Assembly (NCBI RefSeq): GCF_900129585.1
Contig: NZ_FQWF01000007.1
Coordinates: 124,001-188,000 of the forward strand
Reading direction: 5' to 3'
Origin: Flavobacterium micromati
GTDB taxonomy: Bacteria > Bacteroidota > Bacteroidia > Flavobacteriales > Flavobacteriaceae
Length of the DNA stretch: 64,000 nucleotides
Both the position numbers and the translations under genes were made by a program. Shown here piece after piece: positions 16,718 through 26,048 of this stretch; positions within the stretch are counted from its first letter, which is position 1; each line of letters opens with the position of its first letter. The notes beneath the pieces are model-generated. The model worked only from the letters and a program-made list of their open reading frames with translations. It had not been told where the DNA came from and ran no database searches.

Positions 16718-17287
16718 CTATTTTTTAACTTCTGCTTTTTCTTCTGTTTTGGCAGGTGCTTTATATTTGTCGTTCAACGCTTTGATTATTTCTTTTGTGA
16801 TATCAAATTTGTCTTCAGCGTATAAAATGGAAGCTGCATCGCCTGTACCGTAGATATATGCGTATCCTTTCTCTTTACCATAAGCTTTGATGAATTTTTT
16901 AACGCCGGAAACTAATGAATCCATTTCTTTTCCACTTTCTTGTTGTAATTCCTGAGACAATGATTGCTGTGCGTAACCTAATTGCTGTTCTCTTTTTTGC
17001 AGTTCGGCTCCTTTTTGTTGTGCCCAAGTTTGTCCATTTGCTTGTGCTTGCGATTGAAAGTTTGCCGCTTCTTGTTTAAAACGATTGATTTCAGCTTCTA
17101 ACTGTCTGCCTTTTTCTTCAGCCTTTGTTTTGTATTTTGCTTCAAGATCTTTTGCCTCTGTATATTCTTTCATTAATTCAGAAGTGTCAACGTAAGCTGT
17201 TTTTACTTCCTTAACTGCTTCGGCCGGTTTGTTACAAGAAACAAGTGAAATTGATAATGCGAAAAGTACTATTGCTATTTTGGTCAT
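16718..17287 (-). CDS. OmpH/Skp-family periplasmic chaperone-like lipoprotein
   Basis: From ATG 17287: MTKIAIVLFALSISLVSC, a lipoprotein signal with Cys at the lipobox. TAYVDTSELMKEYTEAKDLE then begins the OmpH fold, followed by a long charged coiled coil (~50-120) and the GVKKFIKAYGKEKGYAYIYG terminal core. Skp/OmpH proteins hold unfolded outer-membrane proteins in the periplasm. The C-terminus is Lys/Ala/Glu-rich. A longer start at 17368 would put ~27 charged residues before the signal and is unlikely. Confidence 0.85.
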   Translation of the reverse strand: MTKIAIVLFALSISLVSCNKPAEAVKEVKTAYVDTSELMKEYTEAKDLEAKYKTKAEEKGRQLEAEINRFKQEAANFQSQAQANGQTWAQQKGAELQKREQQLGYAQQSLSQELQQESGKEMDSLVSGVKKFIKAYGKEKGYAYIYGTGDAASILYAEDKFDITKEIIKALNDKYKAPAKTEEKAEVKK

Positions 17288-17578
17288 ATTTTTATTATTT
17301 CTTTTTTGGTAATCGTTAATTGATGTTTTCATTTTGGTGAATTTGTAGTTTTTAAGTATTGATGACAAAAATATAAAAAAATAGATAGCATTGACAAAAA
17401 GTTGTAAAAATGCTATTTATTTTATCATATAGGAATTTGTTATGGCAATTGGTTTGTATATAATTTAAGACTATCAAAAATGGCTTGCATATCTTTTAAT
17501 TAAAGAATTTCTTTAAAAAAGTCATCATTGAAGTTAAGGCGGTTAAAAATCGTCGTTTAAATGCGCTTAAAATGATTT

Positions 17579-18427
17579 TTAGTTGTTTTTTAAGACGTAG
17601 ATGTGTGATGAATACTCGAAATTTTCTTTTGCCTTCCAATTTGATTGCAATCCTACGAAAAATGCTTTAATGAAATTCATTTTTCCTGTTTTGTATTTTT
17701 CAGAAAGTAAGCTTACATAGAACGAATCAAATTTCATAGGAAGTACTTTTTCTATAACCATTTCTTCTTTTCCAAAAATCTTTTTTATGGCTGTTTTAGA
17801 AAAATGCCAAAAATGAATGGGCACATCATACGCGGCCCAAAATTTTCCGTAATGTTTCGCGTCGAAAGATTTAAAATTTGGAACTGCTATAATAAGCGTT
17901 CCGTTTGGTTTTAATAATCGCTTTAATTCTGCGATTTGGTTTTCTAAATTGGGAACATGTTCAAAAACATGCCACATAGAAATTATGTCAAATGAGTGAT
18001 TTTCTAATTCGCTTGTTGCTTCCACAAAAGAAACGCCCTTCTTTTTTGCAATAGCTTTTGCTTTATCGCTTGGCTCTACTCCTACAGTTATCCAACCGTT
18101 TTCTTTTGCTACTAATAAAAAATCTCCAGTTCCAGCACCAATGTCTAAAATTCTACCTTTATTAGGTTGGAGTGAATTAATTAAATTCAATTTATTTTTC
18201 AGCGCTATGCTTTTTACAAATTGGTAGGCTTTTTCAAATAAAGATCTTTTGCTATCTGTGTGCGAAATGTAATCGACACTTTCGTAATACTTTCCTAAAT
18301 TTTCTAAACTGGGTTGCGGAGATGTAATCAGCATGTCCAATTCTGTGTCGTGATACAAATCAAATGTTTCTTGGGAAACAGAATAATCTTTGACGGTTAA
18401 AAAATACTTTTTATTTGAAATGTCCAT
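17579..18427 (-). CDS. Class I SAM-dependent methyltransferase
   Basis: 282 residues. The SAM-binding motif GRILDIGAGTGDFLLVAKEN sits around residues 90-110, with VGVEPS after it and the acidic/aromatic stretch SFDIISMWHVFEHV further on, and LLKPNGTLIIAVPN (motif III). The N-terminal LYHDTELDMLITSPQP and the C-terminal DVPIHFWHFS are typical of methyltransferases acting on lipids, glycans or small metabolites (Methyltransf_23-like). The substrate cannot be read from sequence. Confidence 0.85.
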   Translation of the reverse strand: MDISNKKYFLTVKDYSVSQETFDLYHDTELDMLITSPQPSLENLGKYYESVDYISHTDSKRSLFEKAYQFVKSIALKNKLNLINSLQPNKGRILDIGAGTGDFLLVAKENGWITVGVEPSDKAKAIAKKKGVSFVEATSELENHSFDIISMWHVFEHVPNLENQIAELKRLLKPNGTLIIAVPNFKSFDAKHYGKFWAAYDVPIHFWHFSKTAIKKIFGKEEMVIEKVLPMKFDSFYVSLLSEKYKTGKMNFIKAFFVGLQSNWKAKENFEYSSHIYVLKNN

Positions 18428-18535
18428 TTTGTAATTATTGGTATTTTAGTTTGTTTTTATAACAAACCCTAAAAATGAAACTGTCACTTTTAGGGCTTGA
18501 TGTTTTTATTTTTTTTTATATTTAGCGCTTCTAAT

Positions 18536-19010
18536 TTATTTTAACCGCCGATATTTTCTAATTTCAATTTTCATTTCGTTCCAAATTAAAAATCCATCTT
18601 TAAGACAAAACAACAAGGAAAATTTATATTGCTCTTTATTTTGCCTTACATCATTTAGATGATCTACAACCCATCCATTCAAACGGTTTCAATTCTTTAT
18701 TAGTTCTTCCATCAATTCAGAACCTTTGCCACTTGCTCGACTGTTTTTATTTCTAAGTATTTCAAACCAATCTTCATCAATTTTTTAAAAAAGTAAACGC
18801 ACATCTTTAAATTTTGTTTACGTCCTCAATCAGTAAAGAATGTTTTTTATTGGATAAGTTTGTTAAATCCAAATCGAAACCATTAATTGTATTATAACTT
18901 AATATCCCTGGATCTTCAGTATTTGAAAGTTGACATAATTCCTCTTTCTCTTTAAAAACAGAATTCCTTACTGTTTTCAACACCTCACAAAATAGTTTCA
19001 CGTGGAACAA
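18536..19010 (-). pseudogene. Decayed gene of unknown function
   Basis: Two minus-strand frames lie end to end. The first is a 67-codon piece with TTG start inside a parS site (LKTVRNSVFKEKEELCQLSN and on to LLIEDVNKI). The second reads IDEDWFEILRNKNSRASGKG, SELMEELIKN, stop, NRLNGWVVDHLNDVRQNKEQ, YKFSLLFCLKDGFLIWNEMK, ending RKYRRLK. The second part has one in-frame TGA. Codon use looks protein-like throughout. I do not recognise the family. The start near the parS palindrome may be accidental. Confidence 0.45.
18994..19009. promoter_or_regulatory. parS-type centromere site 1
   Basis: AGTTTCACGTGGAACA, a near match to the ParB-binding consensus TGTTTCACGTGAAACA. It lies just after the 3' end of mnmG. 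Confidence 0.75.
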
Positions 19011-19020
19011 AACGATTGCA

Positions 19021-19076
19021 GATTTTTGATTACGGATTTTTGATTACGGATTTTTGATTGCGGATTTTTGATTACA
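19021..19076. repeat. 14-bp tandem repeat, four copies
   Basis: GATTTTTGATTACG repeated four times (last two copies with one change each), between the parS site and mnmG. Confidence 0.9.
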
Positions 19077-19121
19077 GATCTAAATCAAAAATCGTTAATC
19101 TTACAGCTGCAGCCTTAAACA

Positions 19122-20993
19122 TTACCTTCCCATATAAATCAACAACACCGATACATCACTTGGTGATACACCGCTTATTCTCGATGCTTGCGAAATAGTA
19201 ACTGGTCGGATCTTGCTTAGTTTTTGTTTTGCTTCTATCGACATTGATTTGATTTTTTCATAATCAAAATTTTCTGGGATTTTCACATCTTCGAGACGGA
19301 GCAATTTGTCAGCATTATTTCTCTCTTTTTCGATGTAACCAGAATACTTTACCTGAATTTCAGCTTGCTCTAAAATTTCTTGATCCACTTGATTATTTGC
19401 AACATAATCAGCTACCTTTTCAAACTTCATTATGTCTTCCAGATCAATTTGCGGACGAGAGAATACTTTAAACATTTTATCCCCTTGCGTGATTAACGCC
19501 GTAGCTTTTGATTCCAATATCGGATTTGCTTCAGCAACAGAAACACTTGTTTCTTTGAAGAAAGCAACCATTTTTTCAGATTCATTTAGTTTATGCTCCA
19601 TTCTACGCAAACGCTTTTCTGATGCTAAACCTATTTCATGCGACATAGGTGTCAATCTAAAGTCGGCATTATCTTGACGCAATAACGTTCTATATTCTGC
19701 ACGCGAAGTAAACATTCTATATGGCTCATCAGTACCTTTTGTAATTAAATCGTCTATCAATACACCAATATATGCTTCATCCCTTTTTAAAATTAACGGC
19801 GCTTTTTCATGCACTTTTAAATGCGCATTGATACCAGCCATCAATCCTTGCGATGCCGCTTCTTCGTAACCAGTAGTTCCATTTATTTGCCCAGCAAAAT
19901 ACAAACCTTCAACTAATTTGGTTTCCAAAGTATGTCTTAATTGTGTTGGTGGAAAGTAATCGTATTCGATTGCATAACCAGGTCTAAAAAATTTCACCTT
20001 TTCAAAACCCACCACCGAACTCAATGCTTTAAATTGAATATCCTCTGGCAGCGAAGTCGAGAATCCATTGACATAAACCTCGCATGTATTCCAACCTTCT
20101 GGTTCAATAAATAATTGATGTCTTTCCTTATCGGCAAAGCGATTTATTTTATCCTCAATTGATGGGCAATATCGCGGACCTAAACTTTTAATCCGACCAT
20201 TGAACATTGGCGAACGATCAAAACCTTCCCGCAATATATCGTGAACGTCGAGAGAAGTGTAGGTCATGTGACAAGATCTTTGATGAACTAACGGCGAAGT
20301 CACATCGGAGTACGAAAACTTGTCTGGCTTAGCATCTCCTTTTTCTTCGTTCATTTTAGAATAATCCAAAGAACGTCCATCGACTCTTGGGGGCGTTCCT
20401 GTTTTCATTCTTCCGGCCTCAAAACCTGCAGCCAATAAATCTTCAGTAACGCCATGCGATGCACTCTCGCCTGCTCTTCCTCCACCAAATTGCTTTTCAC
20501 CAATATGGATCAAACCATTGAGGAATGTTCCATTAGTTAGCACCACCGCTTTTGCGCGAATTTCAAGTCCGAGCGACGTTCGTATCCCTTTTATCCTGCC
20601 ATTTTCGATTATCAAACCCTTTACCATTTCCTGATAAAAATCAAGATTCGGAGTTCCTTCAAGCATCATTCTCCATTCTTCAGCAAAACGCATACGATCA
20701 CTTTGAACTCTTGGAGACCACATTGCAGGTCCTTTGGATTTATTAAGCATCTTAAACTGGATTGCCGTCCTATCTGAAACAATTCCAGAATAACCTCCAA
20801 GCGCATCGATTTCTCGAACTATTTGTCCTTTTGCAATACCTCCCATAGCAGGATTGCACGACATCTGCGCAATGTTCTGCAAGCTCATTGTTACCAATAA
20901 AGTTTTGGAACCCAAATTTGCAGCAGCAGCAGCAGCCTCAGAACCGGCATGACCTGCGCCAACAACAATTACATCATATTCATCTACAAACAT
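19122..20993 (-). CDS. mnmG: tRNA uridine 5-carboxymethylaminomethyl modification enzyme MnmG (GidA)
   Basis: 623 residues, normal length. The FAD-binding motif DVIVVGAGHAGSEAA is at the N-terminus, with QIVREIDALGGYSG, PPRVDGRSLDYS and the GLYFAGQINGTTGYEEAASQ segment. The C-terminal helical domain ends RISGVSPSDVSVLL. With MnmE it installs the cmnm5 group on wobble U34 of several tRNAs. The old name reflects its common position near oriC. Here it is surrounded by parS sites, including two in the 140-bp gap before ybeY. Confidence 0.97.
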   Translation of the reverse strand: MFVDEYDVIVVGAGHAGSEAAAAAANLGSKTLLVTMSLQNIAQMSCNPAMGGIAKGQIVREIDALGGYSGIVSDRTAIQFKMLNKSKGPAMWSPRVQSDRMRFAEEWRMMLEGTPNLDFYQEMVKGLIIENGRIKGIRTSLGLEIRAKAVVLTNGTFLNGLIHIGEKQFGGGRAGESASHGVTEDLLAAGFEAGRMKTGTPPRVDGRSLDYSKMNEEKGDAKPDKFSYSDVTSPLVHQRSCHMTYTSLDVHDILREGFDRSPMFNGRIKSLGPRYCPSIEDKINRFADKERHQLFIEPEGWNTCEVYVNGFSTSLPEDIQFKALSSVVGFEKVKFFRPGYAIEYDYFPPTQLRHTLETKLVEGLYFAGQINGTTGYEEAASQGLMAGINAHLKVHEKAPLILKRDEAYIGVLIDDLITKGTDEPYRMFTSRAEYRTLLRQDNADFRLTPMSHEIGLASEKRLRRMEHKLNESEKMVAFFKETSVSVAEANPILESKATALITQGDKMFKVFSRPQIDLEDIMKFEKVADYVANNQVDQEILEQAEIQVKYSGYIEKERNNADKLLRLEDVKIPENFDYEKIKSMSIEAKQKLSKIRPVTISQASRISGVSPSDVSVLLIYMGR

Positions 20994-21045
20994 CTTTTGT
21001 AAAGTTTAGCCCTACTTACGGGTTCTAATTATAAAATCTATCTTT

Positions 21046-21061
21046 TGTTCCACGTGAAACA
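21046..21061. promoter_or_regulatory. parS-type centromere site 2
   Basis: TGTTCCACGTGAAACA, a full 16-bp palindrome-like ParB site upstream of mnmG. Confidence 0.85.
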
Positions 21062-21091
21062 ATAATCTAATCATTGTAATAATAAGGTTTG

Positions 21092-21107
21092 TGTTCCACG
21101 TGAAACA
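21092..21107. promoter_or_regulatory. parS-type centromere site 3
   Basis: TGTTCCACGTGAAACA, identical to site 2 and 46 bp from it. Confidence 0.85.
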
Positions 21108-21132
21108 TAACGTTAACATCACCATTCCTTTT

Positions 21133-21552
21133 CTACTGTTCCACGTGGAACAGAGCAATTTTTTCATCTTCTTTAGTACGCATTAAAAGCTCTTCTACTT
21201 CTCCTTTATCTTTGTAACCACAGTAATGCAATATACCGTGAACTAAAACCCGCTTCAATTCTTCGTCAAAAGAAACCTTAAAATCAGCAGCGTTGTCTTT
21301 CACTCTTTCGACAGAAATAAAAATATCTCCGCTAATTTCATTTCCCATTGTATAATCAAAACTAATGACATCAGTTAATGTGTCGTGATTTAAATATTCT
21401 AGATTTATCTTGTGTAGGTATTCGTCATCGCAGAAAATATAGTTTATCTCCCCTTCTTTCTTCTTTTCTGAAATAATAACAGCAGATAACCAAGATGCAA
21501 TATTCTCTTCACTGTCTAAAATAAAATCGGTTTCGTAATTAAAATTGATCAT
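21133..21552 (-). CDS. ybeY: Endoribonuclease YbeY
   Basis: 139 residues with the zinc/catalytic motif VLVHGILHYCGYKDKGE near the C-terminus and the DVISFDY and GDIFIS segments of the UPF0054 fold. YbeY acts in 16S rRNA 3'-end maturation and 70S ribosome quality control. Its start overlaps the stop of the upstream DUF4175 gene (ATGA), so the two are co-translated. The last codons (LFHVEQ) are written by a parS palindrome that overlaps the stop region. Confidence 0.93.
   Translation of the reverse strand: MINFNYETDFILDSEENIASWLSAVIISEKKKEGEINYIFCDDEYLHKINLEYLNHDTLTDVISFDYTMGNEISGDIFISVERVKDNAADFKVSFDEELKRVLVHGILHYCGYKDKGEVEELLMRTKEDEKIALFHVEQ
21137..21152. promoter_or_regulatory. parS-type centromere site 4, inside the 3' end of ybeY
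   Basis: TGTTCCACGTGGAACA, a perfect 16-bp palindrome. It encodes the FHVEQ tail of YbeY. Confidence 0.85.
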
Positions 21553-24500
21553 TTTTTATTAAAATATTCTTGAACCTTTTGATTAAAATTCGAGCGCAAA
21601 GGTAAGGATTGTCTATTTAATATTTCTATGCTATTCAAATAATCTAATAAACCTGATGGCAGTGCATTAGATTGATTGTTGAACTCCTTTCTGTTAGTTT
21701 CAGATTGACGTTTATTTTCCTCACCTTGTTGCTGCACGGCCGAATTTAATTTTAATAACTCTTGCTTGATATTAAGGATCTTTTGAAGTGTTTCATTTTT
21801 GAAACCCTTATTTAATAATTGCTTTTCAATTTGCTTCATTTGTTCCAAAGCACTTTGTCCATTTCCTCCCAGTCCGTGTTTGTCTAATTCCTTTTGCAAC
21901 GCCTCGCGCAGTTGCTTCTGCTCCTTGTAAATTTCTAGAATCGCTTGCGCATCACCTTCTCCTCCTTCACCCTCTTGACTTCCACCGCCAGACTTTTCTT
22001 GTTTGCCTTTTGATCCTTTTTCACCTTCGCCCGGCTTTTGCCCTTTCATTCCTTCTTTCATCTTATCACCCAATCCTTCTTGCTTTTTTATAATATCAGG
22101 CAATTGCATACCCTGTCCCTTTCCCGGTCTTGGCTTGCCAGAAGACATTCCTGACATTTGCATTTGCATATTATTAAGCATGTCACTAAGAAAATCTGCT
22201 AGTTTATTTGCAGCCGCAATAGTGTATTGCTGGTGCGATACCCCTTTTGGTACTTGAGCATCGGCTAAGGTGCTCAACGCTCTTTCAATGTTATATGTCA
22301 CATTACCAATTTCCTTGGTTATATCCTCAGCTATTTTAGGATTGCGCAATGACATCGCAAATAAACTGTCGTCCACATGTTTGAACTGCTGCTTTAAATC
22401 CTGTTGTACTTTGATGTTTTTATTAAACGCCGGCGATCCAGATTTATACTTTTTAAACTGTTTCATTAAATCCTCTTGTGACAATGAAAAAGCCAATAAG
22501 TTATCCAGTATTTGTCGCATCATCGCCACATCCTCCTCTAACTGTTCCATCTCTCCGCCCTCCATACTTTCAGCCATCTTCTGCGACATCTCTTTCATCT
22601 TTTTCGCTGCGCTTTTTTGATTGGGTTTCGCCTGTTCCTTTTTGCCACTCTTCAATTGATCAGCAGCTTTCTTTAAATCATTCTTAATGCTCTCTTTTTT
22701 GTCCGCATCATTAGGTATTTCTAATGGGGATTTCAATTCTTTATTTTCCTTCTCTAAATCATTTAAATCTTTCTGAATGTTATCAAACTCAGTATTGATG
22801 TCATCTTGTTTATCACCTTTGTTTTCCTTTTCATTACCAGCTAATTTCTCTTGCTTTTCTGCCAGTTTATTTAATTTGTCACTTATTTGCTCTGCCTTCT
22901 TTTCCACATAAAACCGCTTTGTTAACTCTACTAACTGCTCTAAATTCTTCGTTTGGTTTTTACTATTTTGTTTGAATTTTTCTAACTTGGTCAACAACTC
23001 TTCATTTTGAATTTTATTGTTAAGCTCTTTCAATTCGTCTAAAAGCTTTTGGTTTTTCTCCAACTCCTTTTCAGCTTTATCCATACGTTTTTGCAGCTCT
23101 TCCTTCAATTCGTCTTTCTTATCAGTTTTAAATTGCTCCAAATTATCATTCATCTTTTTGGTGAATTCCTTCATCATTTCCTCTTGCTTCATTTGACGAT
23201 TGATAAAATCGTTCACTTTTTGTTGATCCTTGAAATCTAAGTTTTCTTTTTCCTTACCATTTTTTTGAAGTTTCTCTATTTCAGAAATTTGTTTGTCTTG
23301 GTTTTTTAAAGACTTTTCTAAACTATTAATGTTTTCATTTTGCTGTAGCAAAATTTGATCTTCCTTTTCATCTTGAGTAGCAACACGATTTGTGAAAACA
23401 GTGGATTTGCTTCTTTTGAAATTATGAATGGCATCATTGTCAAAAACTTCAAAATAATAATCATAGGATACCCCCTGTATAACTGGGAGATCACTAGGAA
23501 ACGAAAACACAAATTGATCAAATGCAGCTTTTTTAACGGCAATTGTTCCACGTTTAGCCGCTTGTGGCTTCTCTCTTTCGTAATAGACAACCTGAACTTT
23601 AGACAACCCATAATCATCAGCAACTTGACCAACTACATAATTCTTTGCAACGTTCAAGCTATCTGGCGGATTGTTTACACTAATTGTAGGAAACTGATCC
23701 TTAACAATAGTAAGCTGGTAATTCAATTTTTCGTGGTTTTTTACCTTATCATTTGAAGTAAGAATTTGATATTCTGTGTCTTGCAGTATACTTTTTGATA
23801 AGAAAAAATTATTTTCGACTTTCGAAAAAGCAACTTTTGACCGTTCATCCTGCCACATAACATTCTGAGTCGCTTGAGTACTCATTTTCCACGTCACGCT
23901 GGTGCCTTCTGGAATAACTGCATTTCCTGTTCCTTTTATACTTTCTTGCTTTTTATTCAAATACGATGGAAAATTCAATTTCATTTCAAAATTTGCAATA
24001 GTCGGAACGTTAATCACTTTCAACTCATACTCAGGCGAAGTGATCGCATTCCCCTCCACGTGGAACAAAATATTTCCTGCTGGTTTAACAATCTTAAATT
24101 GAAACTCCCCAGCCTTAGCAGATTCCATGAAATAACTTTCGTCGTCAATAAATATTAAGGCATTCTCCGGAACTATTTTACCTTCGGTTTTAATTCGTAG
24201 TATAAAGTCCTTCCCTTGTTCGGTTTGTAGATCCGTATTCAAAACCACAAATTTAAAGGGAGCTGGTGGCAAAAACGCAGAATTGAAATTCACAACCCTA
24301 TTCAAACTTTGAGAAATTATACTGCTATTTCCAGACACAAAAAAAAATGCCAACAATAGCATTGGAATTACTGCCAAAGGATAATATTTTTTATTAACGT
24401 TATAGTTTATCGCATTTGCAAAAGGGATTGGCTGCAAAGCATTGGCTTTTTGTTCAATGGATGCAACTAATAATTCTGATTTAATTTGTTGGTTATTTGA

Positions 24501-24851
24501 ATTTGCTAATTGTAAAAAGTTGGTAAGTTTATCACTCACTTCGGCAAAGTGACTTCCTATAATGGTCGAAGCTTGACTATATTCAAGACCTTTTTTTAGC
24601 TTGAAAAGTTTAAATAGTGGAAACAATATAAAACGAGACAACAAATAAACTTCTACCCCAACAAAAGTCCAAAATAAAATTGTTCTGCCCATTGGCTTGA
24701 GCCAAAGAAGATATTCAACAAAAAGCGTCAACAGAAAATACAACAATCCTAAACCAATAAAGAACATCGTTCCCCGTATCAATTCGTTGATATAAAACTT
24801 TCTAATGAAAGCCTCTAATTTTTGATAAATAAGTTGTTGATTTTCCAACAT
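21549..24851 (-). CDS. DUF4175 family large membrane-anchored protein
   Basis: 1100 residues. Two or three transmembrane helices near the N-terminus (~20-75 and ~155-175) precede several beta-rich segments (~180-480). A very long charged coiled coil follows (~500-720, EKLQKNGKEKENLDFKDQQK and similar). A Gly/Lys/Met-rich disordered part (~895-960, MSGMSSGKPRPGKGQG) comes before the C-terminal helices. The layout fits DUF4175 proteins of Bacteroidota; their role is unknown. A weak fifth parS-like sequence is embedded in its coding region at 24052-24067. Confidence 0.85.
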   Translation of the reverse strand: MLENQQLIYQKLEAFIRKFYINELIRGTMFFIGLGLLYFLLTLFVEYLLWLKPMGRTILFWTFVGVEVYLLSRFILFPLFKLFKLKKGLEYSQASTIIGSHFAEVSDKLTNFLQLANSNNQQIKSELLVASIEQKANALQPIPFANAINYNVNKKYYPLAVIPMLLLAFFFVSGNSSIISQSLNRVVNFNSAFLPPAPFKFVVLNTDLQTEQGKDFILRIKTEGKIVPENALIFIDDESYFMESAKAGEFQFKIVKPAGNILFHVEGNAITSPEYELKVINVPTIANFEMKLNFPSYLNKKQESIKGTGNAVIPEGTSVTWKMSTQATQNVMWQDERSKVAFSKVENNFFLSKSILQDTEYQILTSNDKVKNHEKLNYQLTIVKDQFPTISVNNPPDSLNVAKNYVVGQVADDYGLSKVQVVYYEREKPQAAKRGTIAVKKAAFDQFVFSFPSDLPVIQGVSYDYYFEVFDNDAIHNFKRSKSTVFTNRVATQDEKEDQILLQQNENINSLEKSLKNQDKQISEIEKLQKNGKEKENLDFKDQQKVNDFINRQMKQEEMMKEFTKKMNDNLEQFKTDKKDELKEELQKRMDKAEKELEKNQKLLDELKELNNKIQNEELLTKLEKFKQNSKNQTKNLEQLVELTKRFYVEKKAEQISDKLNKLAEKQEKLAGNEKENKGDKQDDINTEFDNIQKDLNDLEKENKELKSPLEIPNDADKKESIKNDLKKAADQLKSGKKEQAKPNQKSAAKKMKEMSQKMAESMEGGEMEQLEEDVAMMRQILDNLLAFSLSQEDLMKQFKKYKSGSPAFNKNIKVQQDLKQQFKHVDDSLFAMSLRNPKIAEDITKEIGNVTYNIERALSTLADAQVPKGVSHQQYTIAAANKLADFLSDMLNNMQMQMSGMSSGKPRPGKGQGMQLPDIIKKQEGLGDKMKEGMKGQKPGEGEKGSKGKQEKSGGGSQEGEGGEGDAQAILEIYKEQKQLREALQKELDKHGLGGNGQSALEQMKQIEKQLLNKGFKNETLQKILNIKQELLKLNSAVQQQGEENKRQSETNRKEFNNQSNALPSGLLDYLNSIEILNRQSLPLRSNFNQKVQEYFNKK
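24052..24067. promoter_or_regulatory. Weak parS-like sequence inside the DUF4175 gene
   Basis: CCCTCCACGTGGAACA keeps 13 of 16 positions of site 4, including the CACGTG centre. It is read as LFHVEG in the protein, so coding constraint may explain it. Confidence 0.35.
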
Positions 24852-24979
24852 TTTTAAATCTTTTTAATAACCACTAAATGTAGTAATTTATATTAATTGC
24901 AACTTGTTAAATAAATGTTGTTATTATTTATGTTTATAATTACAAAACGTTTTGCTAATTTTATGCAAAAACACTGACT

Positions 24980-26008
24980 ATGAAATATTTATTCGCTTAC
25001 AGCATTCCTGTTATTGGTATAATAGGAATATACTTTGGAGGCTTCTGGACTTACTCAGCTTTACTGTTTGCCTTTGTAATGATTCCACTATTAGAATTAG
25101 TATTGCCTACCGATGAAAAAAATTATGATACCGAAACCATCTCAAGACGCTTACACAATATACTTTTTGATGTTTTACTGTTACTAAACGTGCCTATAGT
25201 GTATGGAGCGATATTATTTAGTTTGTTTAGAACTACCCAATATCAACTACCCATCTATGAAATAATTGGAATGACGCTAAGCTTGGGAATTATATTGGGC
25301 GCAAATGGGATAAATGTTGCCCATGAATTAGGCCACCGAAAAACAATGTTTGAAAAAGTTATGGGTAAAATTCTTTTGATTCCAAGTCATTATACTCATT
25401 TTTTTATAGAACACAACCACGGCCACCATTTGCATGTTTCTACTCCAGAGGATCCATCAACGGCTAAATATAATCAGAATCTATATTCATTTTGGTTTCA
25501 AACCGTAACTGGAACCTATTTCAAAGCATGGCAAATTCAAAAAAAATTAAATAAAATAGACAATCGATCTTTGTTTTCATTAAAAAATGATATGTTTTGG
25601 TTCACACTAATTCAAGTGGGTTATCTAATTACTATTTATTATTTCTTCGGCTTTGGAGGATTACTATTCGCCATATTTTCAGGCATCGTGGGATTTCTAC
25701 TTTTGGAAACAATAAATTACATTGAGCATTATGGCTTAAAAAGAAATCAACTTGCCTCAGGCAGATATGAACGTGTGACCGAAAAACATTCTTGGAATTC
25801 AAATCATGTGTTAGGTCGCATTGTATTATACGAACTTACTAGACACAGCGATCACCACTTTAAAAATCAAAAAAAATATCAAATTCTAGAATACCATGAC
25901 GTGTCACCACAAATGCCTTATGGGTATCCTACGTCAATGGTTTTATCGTTCTTTCCACCACTTTGGTTTGCTGTGATGAATAAACGAATACCAGCAAATA
26001 TGAAGTAA
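24980..26008 (+). CDS. alkB: AlkB-type alkane 1-monooxygenase / membrane fatty-acid desaturase-like di-iron enzyme
   Basis: 342 residues with at least four transmembrane helices and the eight-histidine signature: HELGHR (~115-120), EHNHGHHLH (~143-151), NYIEHYG (~245) and LTRHSDHH (~288-295). AlkB enzymes hydroxylate the terminal carbon of medium-chain alkanes using rubredoxin electrons. No rubredoxin or reductase gene is nearby, and Flavobacterium homologues might use other lipid substrates. It is divergent from the DUF4175 gene with 129 bp between them. Confidence 0.88.
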   Translation: MKYLFAYSIPVIGIIGIYFGGFWTYSALLFAFVMIPLLELVLPTDEKNYDTETISRRLHNILFDVLLLLNVPIVYGAILFSLFRTTQYQLPIYEIIGMTLSLGIILGANGINVAHELGHRKTMFEKVMGKILLIPSHYTHFFIEHNHGHHLHVSTPEDPSTAKYNQNLYSFWFQTVTGTYFKAWQIQKKLNKIDNRSLFSLKNDMFWFTLIQVGYLITIYYFFGFGGLLFAIFSGIVGFLLLETINYIEHYGLKRNQLASGRYERVTEKHSWNSNHVLGRIVLYELTRHSDHHFKNQKKYQILEYHDVSPQMPYGYPTSMVLSFFPPLWFAVMNKRIPANMK

Positions 26009-26024
26009 TCTATAAAAATAAAAT

Positions 26025-26032
26025 TATATTTG
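26025..26032 (+). promoter_or_regulatory. -7 promoter element of gltX
   Basis: TATATTTG fits TAnnTTTG, 17 bp before the gltX ATG. Confidence 0.45.
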
Positions 26033-26048
26033 CCAAAAATCAACAATA

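Noticed and set aside
23546..23561. Additional parS site (TGTTCCACGTTTAGCC)
   Set aside because: Only one half of the palindrome matches and it lies in coding sequence.
23355..23756. Plus-strand ORF inside the DUF4175 gene
   Set aside because: Antisense shadow; composition is not protein-like and the opposite frame has clear domain structure.
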